From NCBI RefSeq assembly GCF_040372045.1, contig NZ_BAABWH010000005.1: a DNA stretch of 64,000 nucleotides; one strand, 5' to 3'. Below are positions 25,352 through 36,796 of this stretch, piece by piece. A program made the translations under genes and the position numbers. Source of the stretch: Thalassolituus sp006212115 (GTDB taxonomy: Bacteria > Pseudomonadota > Gammaproteobacteria > Pseudomonadales > Oceanobacteraceae). How positions within the stretch are numbered: the first letter of the stretch is position 1; each line of letters begins with the position of its first letter. The notes under the pieces were generated by a model. That model did no database searches and was not told the origin of the DNA. It worked only from the letters and a program-made list of their open reading frames with translations.

Positions 25352-27340
25352 TTACCGCGTTGCGCTGTCCGCCTTCCAGTTTACTGCCTCATTCAGATCA
25401 GCAAGCGGGCGGGTAAAATAGTAGCCACCCAGACCGTCAACGCCGGTTTGTCTTACTGCATCGACATCGGGCGCTTCTTCTAAGCCCTCTGCAAGTACCA
25501 GCAGGTCGAGGTTATGAGCAATCTGAACCATGCTCTGGATGTAGAATTTATGATCCTGCGCCTGATGTACGCCACGGTTAAAGCTACCGTCGATGCGAAC
25601 ATAAGCCAGCGGCAAGCGTTGCAAGTAAGCAAAGGCCATTGTGCCCGTCCCTACCTGGTCGATACCAATATGAACACCATAGGGCTGTAACTTGAGTGCC
25701 AGTCTCGCAATCGCGTGCTCTGCCGAGTACAAAGCAAACTCTGGTACCTCTAAGGCAATACGACGAGCTTGCTCCGGATACTGTGCCAACAACGCCGCAA
25801 GAGCCTGATGAAAATCTTCATCCAGTACAGACGCAGGAGACAGGTTTATACAGAAACGGATGTCCGACGCCACACCCGATAAGCCATCAATGGCCTTGAA
25901 TACTTTCTCCACCACAACGAGGTCAAATCGGGCTGCCAACCGGTGTTGCTCAATCATTGGCCAGAAACGGGCCGCAGAGAGTACCTGATCCTCCCAGCTG
26001 ACACGACTGAACACCTCGATCTGCAACAGCTGCTGATCATGGTTAGACATCACCGGCAAAAACTGCAGCTGAATGCTTTGTTGTTCGAGAATGGTGTTGA
26101 GCAGTGTATGCCACTCCCCTGCTGTCCATTCATCGACATCGGAATCCGCTCGCTGGTAAAGCTGAAATTTAGGTGTCGGCTGACGTTGCGCCTGACGCAA
26201 TGCAGCATCCGCACGACTGAAGGCGTCCACAGGATCATCCTGATCGCCCTGCAGGAAAACGGCCCCCATATGAAAACTCAGCTCATTTCGTTGCGATAAC
26301 GCCGAGACACTCATCAAGCCAAACGCCTGCTGCACGATGTCTTCGGCTTGCGTGCGATCCGCACAGGGAACAAACAAAGAGAAATCCGCACCAGCGCGAC
26401 GTCCCAGTAGACTGTGCGGGTAATCAGCGCGCCATTGCTCCAGAGATTTACCCAATAGCGCCAGCAGATCATCGCCTGCCTGCCGACCCGCATTGAGGTT
26501 AAACTCAGCGAAGTTCTGGATTTGCATAATAATCAGAACACCGCTGTGCTCATCATCGCGCGCCAGAATATGACCAAACTGCTGATCGAAGCCGCGGCGG
26601 TTCAATAAGCCGGTAGGTGCATCCAGATACGACTCTTCACGCAGTCGCTCCGTCATCTCCGCCTGCTCGGCAAAAATAGCCTGGAGCTTACGCACCATCT
26701 TATTCATGGCTTCGACAACGCGACGCAATTCCCGCGCACGCGGAATGTTTTCCTGAACTTGTAAGTCGCGCTCAGAAATAGCCAAAGCCTGCTGTTCAAC
26801 GCGGACCAATGAACGGAACAACAGTCTAAGAATGAGCTGCAACGCCACCAGCGCAATCAGCAGCACCCAGGCAAACCAGATCATCTCAGCCCGGATCATG
26901 CCCCACAGATCGCGGTAGGCGAAATCCGCATGACTGATCACAGTGACTGTCCCAAGGCGCTGCCACCCCTTGGTGACATCGGCCTCTGCCGGGATTAACT
27001 CAAGAGGAACCAAACGCTCAAACCACTCTGGCGCACCGCCACTGCTGAATGCCTCGCGGGCACGGCGATGAAGCGTTTCACCATCTGTGCGTGCGAACGT
27101 GATGTCTTCAAAGAAACCACGGTCAAACAACACATCCATCAGCCGGGTTTGCTGGACAGAATCATCGGTTGCAATCTGCGACATAGAAAGAGCCAAAGAC
27201 GTCGCAGCATCATACGCACGTCCATTCAGCTGCTGTTCAAAATAGTCGCGACCATTAATCACGGTGACAACCAGGTTACCGGCGAGCAACACGACCACCA
27301 GCATACTGGCGAGGAGCGAAAATTGTTGTCTGAGCGTCAT
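25352..27340 (-). CDS. lapD: LapD-type c-di-GMP receptor
   Basis: 662 aa. TM1 at 5-27, a periplasmic LapD/MoxY output domain to about 150, TM2 at about 152-175, HAMP (LVRVEQQALAISERDL), then degenerate GGDEF (RRAGADFSLF at the active-site position instead of GGDEF) and degenerate EAL (QIEVFSRVSW instead of EALLR). Both enzyme sites are lost, as in LapD, which binds c-di-GMP with its EAL domain and then sequesters the protease LapG through its periplasmic domain. The lapG gene lies 4 nt upstream in the same operon, which confirms the call. A GGDEF/EAL enzyme is unlikely given these substitutions. Confidence 0.92.
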   Translation of the reverse strand: MTLRQQFSLLASMLVVVLLAGNLVVTVINGRDYFEQQLNGRAYDAATSLALSMSQIATDDSVQQTRLMDVLFDRGFFEDITFARTDGETLHRRAREAFSSGGAPEWFERLVPLELIPAEADVTKGWQRLGTVTVISHADFAYRDLWGMIRAEMIWFAWVLLIALVALQLILRLLFRSLVRVEQQALAISERDLQVQENIPRARELRRVVEAMNKMVRKLQAIFAEQAEMTERLREESYLDAPTGLLNRRGFDQQFGHILARDDEHSGVLIIMQIQNFAEFNLNAGRQAGDDLLALLGKSLEQWRADYPHSLLGRRAGADFSLFVPCADRTQAEDIVQQAFGLMSVSALSQRNELSFHMGAVFLQGDQDDPVDAFSRADAALRQAQRQPTPKFQLYQRADSDVDEWTAGEWHTLLNTILEQQSIQLQFLPVMSNHDQQLLQIEVFSRVSWEDQVLSAARFWPMIEQHRLAARFDLVVVEKVFKAIDGLSGVASDIRFCINLSPASVLDEDFHQALAALLAQYPEQARRIALEVPEFALYSAEHAIARLALKLQPYGVHIGIDQVGTGTMAFAYLQRLPLAYVRIDGSFNRGVHQAQDHKFYIQSMVQIAHNLDLLVLAEGLEEAPDVDAVRQTGVDGLGGYYFTRPLADLNEAVNWKADSATR

Positions 27341-27344
27341 GAGC

Positions 27345-28022
27345 TTATAAATCCATACCGAGGTTATTCATCCGGATTCGTAAATCCGTCCACAAGTCGA
27401 GCTTGTTGGGGTCTCCCAACAGTATCCCCTGTCCTTTCATTTTGTCGAGCCACATTCCATTCGCGTTAAAACTGTAGACAGGGTCAAGATCCGGCCGCTT
27501 ACTGGCAGGCCGGATCTGATTAATCAGGTTATCGAGCACAAGGGGAATGGCGTCCGGTGTCGGGAAGTACGTCAACACCATATGTGCCTGATTCAGGCGC
27601 ACCGCCTTTACGTATGTGATACGCAGTTTCGACACATCCACACCGATTTTGGACAGGGTGTAATACTTCGCGATCACGTAGTCTTCGCAGTCACCGCCAT
27701 TGGTACCCAACGCTTCATAGGGCGTTGCCCAGTAATCGATTTTTCCCCAGTGCTGATCATCATTACGGAAAGGCACGCGACGATTGAAGAAGTAGTTCAC
27801 CTCTTCTAACTGGCGCTCTTCTGAATAGTTGGCCACGCGTTCCATCATCCGCCGCCAGTCGTCGATGCGTCTTCCGGCGCTGTAATCGTATTCTTCTTCG
27901 GCACGCGCAGTAAGATCTTCAGGTACCCACTGGTTCACGTCCGCTACCAGCGTCGCTGAAATCAACAGCGAACTCCAGAACAGCTTTCCAGATATGGCAG
28001 ATGTGACACGTCTCAGTTTCAT
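27345..28022 (-). CDS. lapG: LapG-type periplasmic cysteine protease
   Basis: 225 aa, bacterial transglutaminase-like cysteine proteinase family. Signal sequence KLFWSSLLISATLVADV, then WRRMMERVANYSEERQLEEVNYFFNRRVPFRND, catalytic Cys in GTNGGDCEDYVIAKY, His in LNQAHMVLTY and Asp in IPLVLDNL. LapG cleaves the N-terminal retention region of large surface adhesins when c-di-GMP is low and LapD releases it. The Met at 28022 is chosen because a signal peptide follows; the frame is open for another 45 codons upstream, but these look non-coding. Operon lapG-lapD; the adhesin itself is not in this window. Confidence 0.9.
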   Translation of the reverse strand: MKLRRVTSAISGKLFWSSLLISATLVADVNQWVPEDLTARAEEEYDYSAGRRIDDWRRMMERVANYSEERQLEEVNYFFNRRVPFRNDDQHWGKIDYWATPYEALGTNGGDCEDYVIAKYYTLSKIGVDVSKLRITYVKAVRLNQAHMVLTYFPTPDAIPLVLDNLINQIRPASKRPDLDPVYSFNANGMWLDKMKGQGILLGDPNKLDLWTDLRIRMNNLGMDL

Positions 28023-28169
28023 TAACAGCGAAGCCGGGCTAAGAATCAGGGGGCAATTTTCACTATAGACGTTGTCACGGTTTTCGCTGCCTGAATGCCA
28101 CATCCATCTGGACGCTGAGGTGCTTTTTCGGCAAACTCGCAGCAGAAACACACGCATCCGGATACCAGC

Positions 28170-28610
28170 ATGTCACGCATACTTCTCCTGCAGGGGCCTA
28201 ACCTGAATCTGTTAGGCACGCGAGAGCCCCATATCTATGGCGCTACTACCCTTGCCGACATAGAGACACAGCTCACCCCTGTCGCGAAAGCGGCTGGATT
28301 CGAGCTGGAACAGCTTCAAAGCAACGCAGAGCACGTGCTGATTGATCGTATTCATGCCGCGCGTGAAGACGGCACAGCGTTCATCCTGATCAACCCAGGT
28401 GCCTTCACCCACACCAGCGTCGCCATCCGGGATGCACTGGCGGGTGTTGATATCCCATTTATCGAAGTACACATTTCCAACGTGCACGCCCGTGAGCCAT
28501 TCCGTCAGCATTCCTATCTGTCGGATATTGCTCAGGGTGTGATCTGCGGACTGGGCGTTCAGGGTTACGAGCTCGCACTGCAAGCTGCGATCAGGCAGGT
28601 GAACGCCTGA
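28170..28610 (+). CDS. aroQ: 3-dehydroquinate dehydratase, type II
   Basis: 146 aa. Contains LLLQGPNLNLLGTREPHIYG (flexible lid with catalytic Tyr/Arg), INPGAFTHTSVAIRDAL and IEVHISNVHAREPFRQHS (catalytic His). Catalyses dehydration of 3-dehydroquinate to 3-dehydroshikimate in the shikimate pathway, as a dodecamer. Its stop TGA overlaps the prmA ATG by one base. In most gammaproteobacteria accB and accC lie between these two genes; here they are absent. Confidence 0.97.
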   Translation: MSRILLLQGPNLNLLGTREPHIYGATTLADIETQLTPVAKAAGFELEQLQSNAEHVLIDRIHAAREDGTAFILINPGAFTHTSVAIRDALAGVDIPFIEVHISNVHAREPFRQHSYLSDIAQGVICGLGVQGYELALQAAIRQVNA

Positions 28611-29500
28611 TGTCCTGGATTCAGATTCGCATACATACGCACAGCGATGTTGTCAGCAAAGTAGAAGATACGCTGCTGGAGTGTGGCTCATTGTCCGTTA
28701 CCTTAAAGGACGATGCTGACCAGCCTATTCTGGAACCAGAACTGGGCACTACACCGGTATGGGACGAGACCTGCGTCATCGGTCTCTTCGAGGCCACACA
28801 TGATCCGGCAGAGCTGAGTGCTCAACTCAACCAGGTCTTCCGCCTGAAAGCGAAAGAAGACCTTCCTCGTCATAAAATCGAGATACTCGAAGACAAAGAC
28901 TGGGTAAGAGAATGGATGGATAACTACCATCCGATGCAATTTGGTGAGCGTCTATGGGTTTGTCCAAGCTGGAAGACACCGCCCCAACCTGATGCCGTGA
29001 ACCTGATGCTGGACCCGGGCCTGGCGTTTGGTACAGGAACCCACCCGACCACTTCTCTCTGCCTGAAATTCCTCGATCGCGAAGTTCAGGGTGATGAACT
29101 GGTCGTCGACTTCGGTTGCGGCAGTGGCATTTTAGGCATCGCGGCACTCCTGTTAGGTGCTGCCAAAATGGCAGGGACAGATATTGACCCTCAAGCTCTG
29201 CTCGCCACCGAAGACAACGCCAACCGCAACGGCATCGCCGCTGACCAGTACGACGTTTATCTGCCAGAGAATACACCACCATTAAAGGCAGACATCATGG
29301 TCGCCAACATTCTGGCCGGACCACTCGAACAGCTTGCACCGACCATTGCGGAACTGACTCGCAGTGGCGGTAAGCTTGCGTTGTCAGGGCTCCTGGCCGA
29401 GCAAGCGGAAACCATCAGCACATGTTATGGTCAATGGTTTGAGATGAACGCGCCGGAACAGGAAGGCGACTGGGTATTACTGACAGGGATCAAACGCTGA
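28610..29500 (+). CDS. prmA: Ribosomal protein L11 methyltransferase
   Basis: 296 aa. N-terminal L11-recognition domain (MSWIQIRIHTHSDVVSKVEDTLLECG) and SAM-dependent methyltransferase with LDPGLAFGTGTHPTT, VVDFGCGSGILGIAAL (SAM loop) and MVANILAGPLEQLAP. Trimethylates L11 at Lys and the N-terminus. Translation is coupled to aroQ by the overlapping TGATG and continues to the zinc-ribbon gene 1 nt downstream. Confidence 0.97.
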   Translation: MSWIQIRIHTHSDVVSKVEDTLLECGSLSVTLKDDADQPILEPELGTTPVWDETCVIGLFEATHDPAELSAQLNQVFRLKAKEDLPRHKIEILEDKDWVREWMDNYHPMQFGERLWVCPSWKTPPQPDAVNLMLDPGLAFGTGTHPTTSLCLKFLDREVQGDELVVDFGCGSGILGIAALLLGAAKMAGTDIDPQALLATEDNANRNGIAADQYDVYLPENTPPLKADIMVANILAGPLEQLAPTIAELTRSGGKLALSGLLAEQAETISTCYGQWFEMNAPEQEGDWVLLTGIKR

Positions 29501-29501
29501 A

Positions 29502-31937
<2,436 letters not shown>

Positions 31938-32055
31938 AAGTCAACGCCGAAATTGCACAAAATATGCGCAATTTTCCCTTTATTCGGGCAGGCCTTGGGA
32001 GTATCATAGCGCCTCTTTTTTCGCACACTTTTTAACCAGAAGGCCCCCGTCTTCT

Positions 32056-33042
32056 ATGCCCTCAATTGGCCCTTACACACTCCCGAATCCGGTGGTGCTG
32101 GCTCCTATGGCAGGGGTCACCGACCGCCCATTCCGCCAGCTTTGCCGAGAGCTGGGCGCAGGCTTAGTTGTGGGCGAAATGGTATCTGGCAAACCTGAAT
32201 TGCGTAACACCCGGAAATCCAAACTCAGACTGGATCACACCGGAGAACCAGAACCCATTGCCGTTCAGATCGTCGGGGGTGACCCAGAGATCATGGCAGA
32301 CAGCGCACGTTTCAACGTTGAGAACGGCGCACAGATCATCGACATCAATATGGGCTGCCCGGCAAAGAAAGTGTGCAACAAAGCGGCAGGTTCTGCGTTA
32401 CTGCGCGATGAAGCTTTAGTGAAAGATATCCTTCAGGCCACTGTTGAAGCGGTGAACGTTCCGGTCAGCCTGAAAATCCGCACAGGATGGTGCCCGGATT
32501 CACGCAATGCCGTGCGAATTGCCGAACTCGCAGAACAGGCAGGTATTGTTTCTCTGGCCGTTCATGGCCGCACCCGCGCCTGTGGATATGGCAATACCGT
32601 CGAGTACGACACCATTCGGGACGTCAAACAAAGTACGTCTCTGCCAGTGTTCGCTAACGGTGACATTACCGACGCACGCAAAGCCGTCGACGTGATGCGT
32701 TACACCGGTGCCGACGGCGTTTTGATTGGACGAGCGGCTCAGGGACGCCCATGGATTTTTCGGGAAGTCGTGCATTTTATGGAAACCGACACCGAACTCG
32801 ATGCGCCAGGCCTGAATGAAATAGAGAGCATTCTCCAGCAGCACCTGAACGCACTTTATGAATTTTACGGTGAGTACTTGGGAGTACGCATCGCCCGGAA
32901 ACACGTCAGTTGGTACCTGAATAATCAGCCAGGTAACAGTTTCCGGAAAACATTTAATCAATTAGACAGCCCCACCGCGCAGATGGATGCGATTTCCGAA
33001 CATTTCCGGAAAGCATCATTAAGGAAGGAAGCAGCAGCATGA
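32056..33042 (+). CDS. dusB: tRNA-dihydrouridine synthase B
   Basis: 328 aa. PMAGVTDRPFRQLCRELGAG, INMGCPAKKVCNKAAGSALLRD (catalytic Cys), SLKIRTGW and FANGDITDARKA with GADGVLIGRAAQGRPWIF (FMN phosphate site) are typical of DusB. Reduces uridine at a specific D-loop position of tRNA using FMN and NADPH. It overlaps fis by 4 nt, the conserved dusB-fis operon, so fis expression is driven from the dusB promoter in the ~118 nt upstream. Confidence 0.97.
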   Translation: MPSIGPYTLPNPVVLAPMAGVTDRPFRQLCRELGAGLVVGEMVSGKPELRNTRKSKLRLDHTGEPEPIAVQIVGGDPEIMADSARFNVENGAQIIDINMGCPAKKVCNKAAGSALLRDEALVKDILQATVEAVNVPVSLKIRTGWCPDSRNAVRIAELAEQAGIVSLAVHGRTRACGYGNTVEYDTIRDVKQSTSLPVFANGDITDARKAVDVMRYTGADGVLIGRAAQGRPWIFREVVHFMETDTELDAPGLNEIESILQQHLNALYEFYGEYLGVRIARKHVSWYLNNQPGNSFRKTFNQLDSPTAQMDAISEHFRKASLRKEAAA

Positions 33043-33353
33043 GTACAGAAGCCATCATCAGACAGGTTAAACCAGTGACAGAACCAGCGAACTCCGAAAA
33101 CCACTTTACGACCATCGCAGACTCGACACACACTCTGCGTGAGAGCGTTGAAATCGCTCTCAAAAACTACTTTGACGCCATGGACGGACAGCCCGTTTCA
33201 GAACTCTACGACATGGTATTAGCCGAAGTAGAAGCCCCCCTGCTGGAAACCGTCATGCGCTATACGCGCGACAACCAGACCAAAGCCTCCGTTGTCCTCG
33301 GCCTCAACCGTGGCACGCTGCGTAAAAAGCTCAAACAGTACGGCATGCTCTGA
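33039..33353 (+). CDS. fis: Nucleoid protein and transcription regulator Fis
   Basis: 104 aa. N-terminal flexible region, helices A and B, and the C-terminal helix-turn-helix NQTKASVVLGLNRGTLRKKLKQYG, nearly identical in the family. Fis bends DNA as a dimer and activates rRNA and other growth-linked promoters. Second gene of the dusB-fis operon; start ATG overlaps the dusB end. Confidence 0.97.
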   Translation: MSTEAIIRQVKPVTEPANSENHFTTIADSTHTLRESVEIALKNYFDAMDGQPVSELYDMVLAEVEAPLLETVMRYTRDNQTKASVVLGLNRGTLRKKLKQYGML

Positions 33354-33402
33354 TCCGCACTGACAAGACACCTCACATTCACGTTAATTAATACAGTACC
33401 CT

Positions 33403-35034
33403 ATGAGCACTCATATCCCTGCAAACGAGACTCCCGCCGATATTACTCCGGTTCGCCGCGCACTCATCAGTGTGTCTGACAAAACCGGTATCGTTGAATT
33501 CGCCCAGGCGCTGCACACCGCTGGCGTTGAAATCCTGTCTACTGGTGGCACTTACAAGCTACTTATAGACAACCAGATCCCAGCGATTGAAGTATCTGAT
33601 TACACTGGCTTCCCAGAAATGATGGACGGCCGTGTTAAGACCCTGCACCCGAAAATTCACGGTGGTGTTCTGGGCCGTCGCGGCCAGGACGACAGCGTCA
33701 TGGAAGAGCACGGCATCAACCCAATCGACCTGGTCGTCGTTAACCTCTACCCGTTTGCAGAAACTGTCGCTAAGCCAGATTGTCACCTGCCACTGGCCAT
33801 TGAAAACATCGACATCGGCGGCCCAACCATGGTGCGCTCAGCTGCGAAAAACCACGCTTACGTGGGCATCGTAGTAAACGCTTCTGACTACGGCATGGTT
33901 CTGAACGACCTGAATAACGTGAATGGCCTGAGCTACAAAACCCGTTTTGCACTGGCACTAAAAGCGTTTGAGCACACCTCAAGTTACGACGGCATGATCG
34001 CCAACTACCTCGGCACCATCGACCAGTCTGCCGAAGAGCTGAGCACTGATGACCGTCTGGCGTTCCCGCAGACCTTCAACAGCCAGTTCCACAAAGTGCA
34101 GGAAATGCGTTACGGCGAAAATCCGCATCAAAAGGCAGCGTTTTATGTGGAAGCCAACCCTGCAGAAGCGTCCATCGCCACGGCGAAACAGATTCAGGGC
34201 AAAGAACTGTCCTACAACAACGTTGCCGATACCGATGCCGCACTGGAAGCCGTGAAGTCATTCACCAAACCCGCTTGTGTGATCGTGAAGCACGCCAACC
34301 CATGCGGTGTGGCTGTGGTGCCAGAAGACGAAGGCGGCATCCGCAAAGCCTACGACCTGGCCTACGCCACTGACAGCGAATCGGCGTTCGGCGGCATCAT
34401 TGCCTTCAACCGCGAACTGGACGGTGAAACAGCACAAGCCATCGTTGATCGTCAATTTGTTGAAGTCATCATTGCACCAAAAGTCTCTGCCGAGGCGGCT
34501 GCAGTCGTAGAAGCGAAGAAAAACGTTCGTCTGCTCGAGTGTGGCGAATGGCCAGCCGAGCGCGCTGAAGCTTTCGACTACAAGCGTGTAAACGGCGGCC
34601 TGCTGGTTCAGGATCGCGACAACGGCATGATCACGGCCGACGACCTGAAAGTTGTTACTAAGCGCACACCGACCGAAGCTGAACTGAACGACCTGATCTT
34701 CGCTTGGAAAGTCGCAAAATTCGTTAAATCGAACGCGATTGTGTACGCCAAAGATCGCCAGACGGTCGGTGTGGGTGCAGGCCAGATGAGCCGCGTTAAC
34801 TCGGCACGTATCGCTGCGATTAAAGCGGAACATGCGGGTCTGCAGGTAGAAGGTGCAGTCATGGCATCGGACGCTTTCTTCCCGTTCCGTGACGGTATCG
34901 ATAATGCGGCGAAAGCGGGCATTAAAGCGATCATCCAGCCGGGTGGTTCGATTCGTGATGAGGAAGTGATTGCGGCAGCTGATGAAGCTGGAATCGCAAT
35001 GGTGTTCACGGGTATGCGCCACTTTAGGCACTGA
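33403..35034 (+). CDS. purH: Bifunctional AICAR transformylase/IMP cyclohydrolase
   Basis: 543 aa, slightly longer than E. coli (529). N-terminal IMP cyclohydrolase domain (ALISVSDKTGIVEFAQAL, DGRVKTLHPKIHGG) and C-terminal AICAR formyltransferase domain (VKHANPCGVAV with the catalytic Lys-His, SDAFFPFRDGID, GGSIRDEEVI). Does the last two steps of purine synthesis to IMP. About 15 extra residues precede the family start. Follows fis after 49 nt and purD follows after 377 nt. Confidence 0.97.
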   Translation: MSTHIPANETPADITPVRRALISVSDKTGIVEFAQALHTAGVEILSTGGTYKLLIDNQIPAIEVSDYTGFPEMMDGRVKTLHPKIHGGVLGRRGQDDSVMEEHGINPIDLVVVNLYPFAETVAKPDCHLPLAIENIDIGGPTMVRSAAKNHAYVGIVVNASDYGMVLNDLNNVNGLSYKTRFALALKAFEHTSSYDGMIANYLGTIDQSAEELSTDDRLAFPQTFNSQFHKVQEMRYGENPHQKAAFYVEANPAEASIATAKQIQGKELSYNNVADTDAALEAVKSFTKPACVIVKHANPCGVAVVPEDEGGIRKAYDLAYATDSESAFGGIIAFNRELDGETAQAIVDRQFVEVIIAPKVSAEAAAVVEAKKNVRLLECGEWPAERAEAFDYKRVNGGLLVQDRDNGMITADDLKVVTKRTPTEAELNDLIFAWKVAKFVKSNAIVYAKDRQTVGVGAGQMSRVNSARIAAIKAEHAGLQVEGAVMASDAFFPFRDGIDNAAKAGIKAIIQPGGSIRDEEVIAAADEAGIAMVFTGMRHFRH

Positions 35035-35411
35035 TTAAGGAAGCTATTGCGCTCGCTGTGGCGGTGTTATTTTTTATCTCGGCATGCTCATGTAGGACGA
35101 CTACACTCCGCTGCCTCGACAAAAAATGCCTTGCCACAGCATCGCTCATAACGCTTCTGCACCGTAAGGGGCGCTTCTTTATTTAAGAAAGCGCATTAGC
35201 TTAAACGGTGCGAAATAAAAATTTTGCGACAACGAATTTAATTTGGTGTCGCGTTGAAAAGAATTGGGCGTTGTAGCCCCGGGAGATGAAAGGTTTCTGA
35301 GCAAGGCAAAACCTGAGGAAAAAGCGGAGTGTACTTTAGTACATGAGCATTTTGACGAAGGTTTTAACACCGCTCAGGAGCGTTTCAGACCCGCAATAAG
35401 AGAAGTCAGCT
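35035..35411 (+). promoter_or_regulatory. Structured purD leader region
   Basis: 377 nt without a convincing gene. It holds a long imperfect hairpin at 35226-35252 (GCGAC...GTCGC with an AT-rich inner stem), the inverted repeat TGTACT-TT-AGTACA at 35330-35343, and paired AAGGTTT/AAAACCT segments around 35290-35313 and 35357-35366. The density of complementary segments just before purD suggests a regulatory leader RNA; the function is unknown. Confidence 0.45.
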
Positions 35412-36704
35412 ATGAAAATCTTAGTAATTGGCAGCGGTGGTCGTGAACATGCGTTAGCTTGGAAGGCTCTGCAATCTCCGCTCGTTGAAAAAGTATTCGT
35501 TGCTCCGGGCAACGCAGGCTCAGCCATCGAAGACAACATCGAAAACGTCGCCATCGACGTATTGGACTTCGATGCTCTGGAAGCCTTCGCGAAAGAAAAT
35601 GAAATCGGTCTGACCATCGTTGGTCCAGAAGCACCATTAGTCGATGGTGTGGTTGATCAGTTTGAAGCCGCTGGCCTGAAAATCTTTGGACCTAAAAAAG
35701 GCGCTGCGCAGCTGGAAGGTTCTAAAGCCTTCACTAAAGATTTCCTGGCTCGTCATCAGATCCCTACGGCGGAATACCAGAACTTCACCGAAGTTGAACC
35801 GGCACTGGCTTACCTTCGCGAGAAAGGTGCTCCTATTGTAGTTAAGGCCGATGGCCTGGCTGCGGGTAAAGGCGTGATCGTTGCCGAAACGCTGGAACAA
35901 GCGGAAGAAGCTGTGAAAGACATGCTGTCTGGCAACGCTTTTGGCGATGCAGGCTGCCGCGTAGTGATCGAAGAATTCCTCGCTGGCGAAGAAGCCTCTT
36001 TCATCGTCATGGTCGACGGCAAAAACGTTCTGCCAATGGCCACCAGCCAGGATCACAAGCGTGTGGGCGATAAAGACACTGGCCCGAACACCGGTGGTAT
36101 GGGGGCCTACTCTCCAGCGCCTGTAGTCACGCCAGAAATCGATGCCCGCATCATGAAAGAAGTTATCATGCCGACCGTGGAAGGCATGGCGGCTGAAGGC
36201 AACGACTACACGGGTTTCCTGTACGCCGGTCTGATGATCGACGAGTCTGGTGCGCCTAAGGTAATCGAATACAACTGCCGCTTCGGTGATCCAGAAACTC
36301 AGCCAATCATGCTGCGTATGCAGTCTGATATGGTGGCGCACTGTCTCGCCGCTCTGGAAGGCAAGCTGGATTCTGAAACTGCTAAGTGGGACCCACGTCC
36401 TGCGCTGGGTGTGGTTCTGGCAGCGGCTGGCTACCCAGCAAGCTACCCGAAAGGCGATGTTATTTCTCTGCCAGAAAACGATGGCGCAGATCGCAAAGTC
36501 TTCCACGCAGGCACTAAGCTGAACGACCAAGGCGAAGTGGTTACGGCCGGTGGTCGCGTACTCTGTGCAACCGCGCTAGGCAACAGCGTGAGCGAAGCTC
36601 AGGCGCAGGCTTACGAGCTGGTGAAACTGGTGTCATGGGAAGGCATGTTCTGCCGCTCTGATATCGGTTACCGCGCAGTCGCTCGCGAGCAAGAAAACGG
36701 CTAA
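35412..36704 (+). CDS. purD: Phosphoribosylamine-glycine ligase
   Basis: 430 aa ATP-grasp ligase: LVIGSGGREHALAWK at the N-terminus, PIVVKADGLAAGKGVIVA (ATP loop), NTGGMGAYSPAP and YNCRFGDPETQP (Mg/ATP site). Makes GAR from phosphoribosylamine, glycine and ATP, the second step of purine synthesis. Codon use is strongly adapted, as in purH. Preceded by a long structured leader. Confidence 0.97.
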   Translation: MKILVIGSGGREHALAWKALQSPLVEKVFVAPGNAGSAIEDNIENVAIDVLDFDALEAFAKENEIGLTIVGPEAPLVDGVVDQFEAAGLKIFGPKKGAAQLEGSKAFTKDFLARHQIPTAEYQNFTEVEPALAYLREKGAPIVVKADGLAAGKGVIVAETLEQAEEAVKDMLSGNAFGDAGCRVVIEEFLAGEEASFIVMVDGKNVLPMATSQDHKRVGDKDTGPNTGGMGAYSPAPVVTPEIDARIMKEVIMPTVEGMAAEGNDYTGFLYAGLMIDESGAPKVIEYNCRFGDPETQPIMLRMQSDMVAHCLAALEGKLDSETAKWDPRPALGVVLAAAGYPASYPKGDVISLPENDGADRKVFHAGTKLNDQGEVVTAGGRVLCATALGNSVSEAQAQAYELVKLVSWEGMFCRSDIGYRAVAREQENG

Positions 36705-36796
36705 GCCCGTTCAAGTCGCGTCCCGGATTATTGATCGTTACATTCGGGGTGCGGCACTAATCAGTCTACCGACCATTGTGAGGGACCACGATTTAT

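Noticed and set aside
34258..35031. 257-codon minus-strand ORF inside purH
   Set aside because: Mirror frame of a strongly biased gene; no independent start signals or domain.
35264..35446. Small ORF between purH and purD
   Set aside because: No ribosome site, runs into the purD start region, and the sequence is dominated by inverted repeats.
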